Source of the DNA: Acanthococcus lagerstroemiae
Taxonomy: Eukaryota > Arthropoda > Insecta > Hemiptera > Eriococcidae
Direction of reading: 5' to 3'
Assembly: GCA_031841125.1 (NCBI GenBank)
Contig: CM063110.1
Coordinates: 34,797,214-34,861,213 of the forward strand
Length of the DNA stretch: 64,000 bases
This document shows positions 53,201 through 62,200 of this stretch, piece after piece (position 1 is the stretch's first letter; each line of letters starts with the position of its first letter). The translations under genes were made by a program, and so were the position numbers. The notes under the pieces are model-generated. The model saw only the letters and a program-made list of their open reading frames with translations, was not told the origin of the DNA and did no database searches.

Positions 53201-56200
53201 TTACGCGGCGCGCGTTCAGCGAAGTACCCGCCGAAAAACCGCGTATTTTCGCGTTCTTTAAAAAATTCCAAAAAAATGATGCACCAACTCATTCGATTTG
53301 AATTTTTTTATAAATATTCTAGATAGTCGAGGCAATGCCTAGTATTTTTTTCGAACCGCCTACGCTTCGCCTTCCTACTTTTCGGCGTGTTTGTATTCTT
53401 AGCACTGCCGTATAAGTACAAAAAATGTGTTCCAGAACCTCCGAAAAAAAAGGTCGAAAAGTTCATCAAATGGTCTAACATCACTGTGAATATCAGTTTT
53501 TTATACATTACCGTTCGTGGGATACGTAATTTTGGATAATTCTTCAATAAAAACACAAAATGAGCTGTAGAACCCGTAAAAAGCGGGGGTGGGGGCTGAA
53601 TTTTTGGGTGGTGACAGTACTCATGGAAGGTCTTCAGATGGTGCAGGAATGAACGCGGTTCGTGACTTTAGGCCGGTGGCCTATGCTTACCCTGCTATAC
53701 TCTTTGATTGTTATCTTTTTTAGAATATCAAACAATTTATCCCATTTAACATTGTCAAAAGCTTTTTCAATATCAATGAATGCTATGTATGTATCCTGCC
53801 CCCTTTTTGAGTCTCCCATCTACAATTAATCTCAAAGCTAACACTGCTTCCCTAGTACCTCTACTTTTTCTAAATCCAAACTGATCATCTCCTAGTTCTG
53901 CATCTATACTATTCTCAATTCACCTATAAATTATTAAATTTAATATTTTTGACGCATGCGAAAGAAGGCTAGTTGTTTGATAATTTCCACACCTATCTGC
54001 TCCTGCTTCTTTTGGTATAGTTAAAATAGCACTCTTTTTAAAGCCGTCAAGCATTTCCCCTGTATCATAAACATAACATACTAATTTGTACAATAATAAT
54101 TCAGCTGGTATCTCATCCACTCCGAGAGCTTTCCCTTTCTTTAAATCTTTCAATGCTTGGTCAAATTCGTCTCGTAAAATTGAATCTCCCCTCTCATCTT
54201 GTTCCACATCTTCCTCCCTCTCCATTCTTATCTCTTCATCCCCATTATTACTTATAGTCCTTCTACAGACTCTATACCCATCTTTTCACTTTTTCTTCAG
54301 CTGTGTAAATAGGCTCTTCCTCCTTATTTGTTATATTACTTGTTTTTTTCCTTCTTTCTCCAAACTCCATTTTTACTTTTCTATAGGCCAATATTTTTTG
54401 TCCTTTATTCATGAACTCTTTTATCTTATCACTTTTTTCTTTCATCCATTCCTCCTTTGCCTTTTCATACTCTCTCGTTATTTCAATCCTTAACTTTTGA
54501 TAAGCTAATCTACCTTCTCTGTCGTTTGCATTCTTTATATTTTGTTCGTTCATCCATCTTTCTGAGGATTTTCTCCTTCAACCATGGTTTCTTTTCTTCT
54601 CTCTTAGTTTTACCTAGCTTTTCTTCTGCTGACTTTAATATTCCCTCCTTTATTTTTCCCCACTCTTCCTCCACACCGTTAATTTCCTGTGATTTTTTGC
54701 CTCCAATTCTAATACAATATCCTCTTGATATTTCTCTGTAGTATTAATATTTTCCAACTTTTTCGGATTCCATGTTTGTACATCTTCTTCTCTACCAAGT
54801 TTCTTCAATTTAAGCTTGCATTTCATTACTACCAAGTTATGATCACTGTCAATATCGGCTCCCGGATAAGTTTTAGAGTCTAATAATTGATTCATAAAAC
54901 GTTGTTCTGTAATAATATAATCAATTTAATATCTATCTTCCTCACCTGAACTCTTCCATGTATACCTTCTTCTACAGTAATTTTTAAATTGAGTACTTCC
55001 TATAAGTTATACTTCGCACAAAACTGTATCAAACGCTCTCCTCTTTCATTTCTCATTCCTATTCCAGAATCCCCAACTATGTTACCTTCTTTTCCTTTAC
55101 CAACCCTAGCATTCCAATTACCTATAATAATGAGATTCTCTTCGCCTTTAACATGCTTCATAAGTCCTTCTAATTCTTTATACACCTCCTCAATTTCTTC
55201 ATCCTCGTGGGTATTAGTAGGCATATACACTTGTATTATTGTTGTAAGTACTGGTTTGGTATTGATTTTTATCAAGATTAACCTTTCACTCTGTTGTTTA
55301 TAATACGAGTGTATAACTTTATTACCTATTTGTTTATTCATAACAATTCCGACGCCTGCTTGCCCTTTTATTCCCGTTGTATTTATTATTCCAAAGTCTC
55401 CTGACCAAAAATAATTCTGATCTTTCCACGTTACTTCACTTATTCCAACTATTCCTGGGTTAAGCCTATTCGTTTCTCTGTTAATTTTCCAACTCCATTC
55501 AAGCTTCTTACGTTCCAAGTTCCTATTTTAATTGCGCCTTTCTTTTTAAAACTTTCCGATAATGATGCTCCCCCAAGTAGCTCCCTCCCGGACATGCGAA
55601 TGGAGAACTTTTATGTCCGGGAAAATTATTTACCTGTTGGAACGCAATCATCAGTTATTAATATTTAGAAAAGCTACATTTCCTGGAGAGTGATACTGTT
55701 GTAGTTTTTCATTGCTTTCAACAGGGTTTATCTGTCGGGAGTTTTCTTTCTCCTAGGTGCTTTTGGTCACATTTGAATTATATAACCTCCTAGAGAGTCC
55801 TTTTTTATTTTTTACGCTTAAGCCTCGTCACCACGGCAATGTATCACCCAAGAGAAAGTTTTTTGCTTTGATATTTGCGATTTTTGAGTTGAGTCAGTTA
55901 GAAAAATCCAACAAGTCAAAAGATTTTTTTTTTTTTGCTTTGATACTTGGAAATTTTGAGTTGAGTCAGTTGGGACTTTCACAATTTCTACCCCCCCCCC
56001 CCCCCCCCAGGAAAAACTCTCCGGTACCTACGTTCCTAATGAATCTTATTGTGGAAGTTATTAAAAATCGACCGTACACTGAGAAAAGTCACATAAAATG
56101 TGAAAATGAATTCCTCCATGCCTTCCAATTTAGTCTCCTAGTTTAAGTTTTCGATTCAGGAAGCGAAGACGGATCGTTTACTACATATTTCCGAGCATTT

Positions 56201-59200
56201 TATGTTCGAAGAGCAAGACTGAAGTAGTGAACGTTCCATCTCCGCTTCCCCAATTCTCTGCATCCTCCTTTGAATTCAGCTTCTTGATAAGTGAATTTCA
56301 GAGATGGATGAGTGATGTGGAACAAAGGTCCAGTGGTAATTTGTATCTCTTCTATCGCTGAAATCGGTGAGACAAAATTTTTTTTGGAAAATCTGTGTTT
56401 CCTTCCGTAGGAGGCTTGTGTTAATGGTAGTGTATAAGGTAACTTTGAACCCCCATCCCTTCCCTATTTAACCACGCATGTCAGTTATAGTTTTTTAATT
56501 TAAAAATTCAGTAATATTTCGAAATTGGGGAAACTCACCTTAGTATGTTACTTCGTTTACAGAAGTACAAACAATCTCCTCAACATGAATTGTTTATTCT
56601 CTCAAAATTGAAGGGATTATATATATTAATTTAGTAAATTGATATTTTGGTGACTTCATTGCGCCTTCAATATTGAAAATAGACAATATTGTCTCAAAAG
56701 TATTTTGTTACAAATAGTATGAACAATAAAATACCATGTTTGAATTTTTTATTTAAAAATTTTGAAACTATTATCAGCATTCTAAAAGAAATAATAAAAT
56801 TGAATTGCTCCTTCAAAATAAAAAGTATGCAATCAACTCTGTAACGGAAATTGAAGTTTTATTTTAGATGTACCAACACCAACCGTATATAGGCTTTCTC
56901 ACTAACAGCCGCAGCGCGTGAAGTTACAGCGCAGTGGTGGTGAATTTCACCGCGTGTGCGATCTGAGGGTCAACATTCCTGAAGTTGTTAGGAAAAAATT
57001 GAATAGAACCATCCTTGTCTAAAATCGTCTCAAGAAAATTTTTCGTTGAAAACTGTTTTTGATGAAGTAAATATTCTTCGAGTTGTTACCGGAAGTTCAG
57101 TTTTGTGGTACTTCTCACCCCTTTCCCTTCTGGAGGGCTCAGGACGTTTAGATTGTGGGAAACTTCCGTACAGAAACGTACCGACAGAGGGAGGGGGAGC
57201 TTTCCTCCTCTAGGAATTTCTTATTCAGTAGTTGGGAAAATTTACCATTTCAGTCAGGCGGAGTTGGGAAAATCCAACTAGTCAACAGGTTTTCTTTTTT
57301 TGTTTTGGTACTTTGGAATTTTGAGTTGAATCAGTTAAGGCCCCCCCCCCCAAAAAAAAAAAAAAAAAAACCTTCTATACACATCCCTGCTTTCGTACGT
57401 TGATCAGTGTTGTCATGTCAACCTCTGAGCGCAGATTCAGCTTTTTCGTCAATGTTTTCACTTATTTGCCCGTTTATTTGGTAGTAATGAAAATCTCATG
57501 TCAAACTTCTCCTAGTCGAGGCCTCGATGGCTTAAAATGATGTGGCACAAAAACTGGTGGAATTTTTGAACTCAGGAAGCCAAAATACCTAAGCATAGTT
57601 TGTGATAACGCAAAAACTAGTTCTTCCATAATTTTCCCTACGGTCTGTAATCTGTTTAGAATCGATTTAGCCTAAGAAATATTTTTGTCTTTCCAGATTC
57701 CTATTTTCTATCAGTGTGCGGCCGTAATATGGGCAAGAATGTAGAATTTCTATCATGTTTCTAATTTTCCAGAGTATAGGAAAAACAAAAAATATAAAAA
57801 AGGAAAAATAAAATAAAAAAAACGATGCTAATCATTGTAGGACCCGCTTTATCTTTGTACCATACCATCCAGTTTCCCGAAAACTTTCGTCCCTTGTGCC
57901 CATATGCCTCAAGTACCTATCATGTGAAACTATGCTTCATCTTTTGTGTTGTACTAGCTTTAAAGCGAACTTCATATGAAGGTTTTCTGTGACATCAATG
58001 TATCAGTTCTGGGGTTTGAAAGTTGCTTTGATAGGACTTCTGTATCAAAATTGTGGCACCTATTTGGGGATGGGTTCACTTTTCTTATAAAATATAGTAT
58101 GGATATGTTCTTTAGGTTTTGAGAATTTCTAAATTCATTCTCTTCCATGTGAATATATTGACCTCATGTGCAAATTGAGATAACCATAGGGTGAAGGAGG
58201 GGGCGACTTGAATCTGGTGAATTCTGCATGCACGATGCAGGTATCATTTCTCAGGTTCTAAAGGTCGTTGCATTCACTTTCGGTGTTAATGTTAACCTCT
58301 TAAGCTATGTAAAGCACCCTGAGGAGCTGAAAATTGGAGACCTCCACAAGTACAATAAACTGCGTGTTAATTTCTAGGGCTTCTAGTTTGTTGAGTTTAT
58401 TGTATTTAGCGTTAATTTAAACCGAGAGGACAACTGAGGTACTTGTGATGTAGAAAGAGCTTGAAATTTTCAAAGTTTACCATCCACTGTTTTAATACGC
58501 TGATTAGTGCTAACATCCAATCCTTTGCATCAAAAGTGAGATTCTCAGGAGTTATTTCATCTATTATTCATAATTGTGCAGTATTAAAAGGTACAGACTT
58601 CAATATCCTTTTAAGATAATTACGTTTCTAGTTTCAAGTCATAAAATTTCAAACTGAGATAGTAACAATTTTCTGTAATTACATTGAAATTCGTATATCT
58701 ACCTACTTATCGAAAACAGAGCTCCGATCGAAAACCCGTAACTTTTCATCAGAAATTCGCTCGCTTACTTAAATATGGGTTCCTAATTATAATCTTCGAG
58801 AATACTGAATGATACAAACCTCTTGGCGAATTACGACGTCAATAATGCAAATTTCCTGACGTTAGCAAAAGCGCGTTTATAACTTTATGAATTTGGTGTT
58901 TTGCGAAAAATGCTCTACCTCAGCTGCGGGTCACGTCCCTGTGCTTTTCATCCTGGGAAAATTTTGTAAAAATTTAACGAATCTCGAGAAACGTTATAAG
59001 GTTTTATGTGGCAGACGCAATTTAGGTACATAAAGTATATAAACTTTGAACAGGAAAAAATCCCCTTGTATTATGACGTGATGTGTGGTGAATTGGTAAC
59101 GTGTAGAATGCATGACTTTGCTAGACCTAGTATTGATTTAGTTTCGTTTAATTTTCTCTCTTTGTCTACAGAGACCGACTGCTAAAGAATTACTGAAGTT

Positions 59201-62200
59201 CCCATTTATACGTAAAGCGAAGAAAAACTCATACTTAATAGATCTTATCGATAGGTATAAGAAGTGGAAATCGCAACGTAACGAAGAAAGTGAAACCGAG
59301 TCCGAAAACTCCGATACGTAAGCTACTATATGTTATTACTTCAATAGTTTTATTTTTACCGATGTATAAGAATACGACCGTCAGGGAATACGTGATGGAA
59401 AAAATTATACTTACTGAAATGCAGTTGTGTAAAGTGAAGACGAGAGTATTATGAATTGGAAAGTATTGTATGCACCTGCGTATTAGACACATTTTCTCCC
59501 TTTTTCTTGTACCCCAAAAAGGGGGATACGTCTTGTATGCGAATGCATTTTTCATTGTACTTGCAGAGACCAGTTATATGAATTCATCTGTATTGGTGAA
59601 CCTGTGAAAATACGGTCAACTAGTATTTCCCAGGTTTGCCAATTTTCTTTCCCTCGACACAATCTTGCCAAATAATAAAACTGTTTGGGGAACATTCCTC
59701 TCTCGCCCCAGTTGGTACATGGATACGTCACTTCATGGTTCATAATGATGAGAAGCCTTCCTCTTGCTCAGTATTCAATCGATCATTTACTCGTATGAGT
59801 CATTTGAAAAGACACTTCATGGTTCATAACGTCTCTGCTTCAAAAACTGCCGTCTTAAAAATGATTTTTATTAAGACCAGGATTAGTACGTGAAATTGGA
59901 TGGTTGGCGGGAAAAAGGCCTGAAGTTTTTCCAGTATAGGCGGCAGTGGATGGTTAGTTTTAAGAATTCAGGGATATCAGCATTCATTTTAGATTTCTTT
60001 ATATTCTGCTGAGGTTTATTACGACTCAGTCCTCTGCTTATATATGCTTCAATACTGGAATCTCTGTCTCGATCTCTTCCAGCCGTGAAGGTAGATCATT
60101 CTGCCAGTTCATGTTAATAATGAATTTCTCGTATAATAACTATTCGGTAAACTAAACAATTGATTTAAGGTACCTGCGGGTAATTACGCCATACTTAGCG
60201 AGAACTGCTCTCTCTCTGCCTATGATTATCATCTATGTTCTATTCTGTTGCTTAAAAGGTGTCGATCGTTCTTCATTTATCTAGAATGTTCGGAAGCGTT
60301 CATCACCCTGCATTTATATGAATAGAAAGCATATGACTTTTTAATATATACTGATGACTAGAAGCGAGGAAAGTTAGAATATGCAAACATTGTAGACATC
60401 GTAGACCTTATACCTTTACTTAGAAAAATTTAACCCTCCCTTCACTTTATGGCGTCTATTTTTCATTTGTTGAATTTTCTACGGGTGGCTTGGCTTGACT
60501 TCTCCAACTTGTTCGACATCTCTTTAGTCATATCATCATTCTGATGATGCAAAGCAATAAAAATATAAATTGGCAACATTAAGTAAGTGAAGGTCAGACA
60601 TTTCCTGTACTTTTGATAACGTTTCTTGCTCCACCATGGGGTTCCCTACTGACCGAGGTCCGCAGTCCCTGAGCGCTCGCCTGGAAATTTCAGGTCCCCA
60701 ACGGCCGGACGCGCTGCCTCTCTTCACTCGCCCCTCACCTCCTCGTCTTGGGACGCAGGCAGGTGGTGACGACGGGTGAGCCCTGCCGGTGGGTCCGCAG
60801 TGCAGCTGCAGCAGCTCTTCCTAGGATGGTACAGAGTTCTTCTCCTCCTGTTCGATGGTGTGGGTCGAGCTTGGTAACTCGCCGGCCCTCTGTCTCGACC
60901 ACTCTGTCTGCATCTTCTTCTTCATGATGGCCGAGACGAAGGCCGACACCCTCTAATAGTACGGATGTCGATTATGTTGTGTATCTAGCATTTCGATTTC
61001 GTTTTACCGGAATTGCCTCGATGTTCCTATGCATTCATGCGCCATACAATTACTTATTGTAAAATGTCGATAGCTGATATGTATGTAGAACATCAAATGT
61101 TGCCGATGCCGACGTTTTAGATTTTTGTTTCTGGCTTTGTCTTCATCGTATTGTGCAGTCATGACTACATCGCCTGTATTCCAGTTTATAATCATTGTTC
61201 AGTGTGTGAAACCTTTTTTTATGGTTTTCATTATGTACGGAGACGATATTGGCCGCTGTAACGCATCAGCAGATTATGAAACATTTAACAATGAGTGTTC
61301 GATATACGTAGCCTAAATAGTGTGTGAGTCACAACTGCTGCAGTTTTAGCTGACAGTGTAATGTTCGGTCGGAAAGCGTGTACATTTAATGACTCATGCT
61401 ATCCTCAGACGTACATTGATTAAGCTATTGAGTATTTTCCTTGCGGTTCGGATAGAACTGGTTTTCAAATGTTTCGCTACTTGAAAATTATCGGGTACAA
61501 CGTACGTCTCATTTGCATTTGACGACTCCGCTGAATGACGTATATTTTGCGTTTTTCTCTTAACTGAGGACCAGATGGAGTTGGACAGCTTCAGCCATTT
61601 GCTGAGAATGTGAGAATTAATATTATGGTATCGTTATACTGAATCTGTGCGCTGACTCTCTGATCCCGTTATACGCCGAAGACAGTGTAACTATTGGAGC
61701 ACTGCAAATCAAATATTTGCCATGGTTGAGTGTATGTGAATAATGTACAAATAATATGTATTTGTATACCTATAGGTTCTCGTGACTCGCGTGTATTGTC
61801 AGTATTCTAACAGCTTATACCTGTTTAGGAATTCGTTTTTGATGCTCTATCTTTTTCCCTTCCTCTCTCGAAAATAAAATGCGAGCTGTATTGCGCCGAT
61901 GACCTTGACTCATTCTGTCGATTGATTCGTACGTGTAATAATTATACGTACGCTCGTACCAATTGTCGATTATATCTGCTTATATTTGATCCGCTGAACG
62001 AGTATGTATATTTTGTTGCAGCGAGGAGAACGGGAAAGGAGACGACGATTTGGACGAACCATGGATTATGACTGTGAAGAGTACGAGTTGTCTGAAACAA
62101 CTTCCAGAAGATAATTATAACTATCAAAATAAGAAAATACAGCAGCAGAATGGCGGTTCGGCGCCGTCAACGCCATCATTACCAAAAAGCTCTGCACCTA

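Larger units (their letters stand above)
50331..53702 (+). mobile_element. PIF/Harbinger-like (ISL2EU-type) transposon with ~570-bp terminal inverted repeats
   Basis: The first base block GAGTATAGCAGGGTAAGC at 50331 is inverted at the right end (GCTTACCCTGCTATACTC, ending 53702). The two arms, about 50331-50900 and 53120-53702, are reverse complements with only scattered mismatches. Between them lies a DDE_Tnp_4-type transposase pseudogene (51105-51962). The element sits inside a LINE, splitting its RT domain between KKITIK and FKERQV. No clear target duplication was seen. Terminal repeats of this length are unusual for the superfamily. Confidence 0.85.
48475..59171 (+). other. GckIII intron 5 (10.7 kb), nested transposons
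   Basis: Bounded by GTAAGT and ACAG. 48475-49100 is CpG-richer and repeat-poor, with nothing coding. 49130-56030 is the nested LINE / Harbinger-like block. 56040-57160 shows nothing I recognise. 57165-57375 is another copy of the short dispersed repeat. 57380-59171 is AT-rich with no recognisable feature. Confidence 0.9.
59318..62021 (+). other. GckIII intron 6 (2.7 kb)
   Basis: Bounded by GTAAGC and GCAG. Holds a degenerate zinc-finger scrap near 59710-59840 and a GC-rich island at about 60600-60960. The rest is AT-rich without a recognisable feature. Confidence 0.9.
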
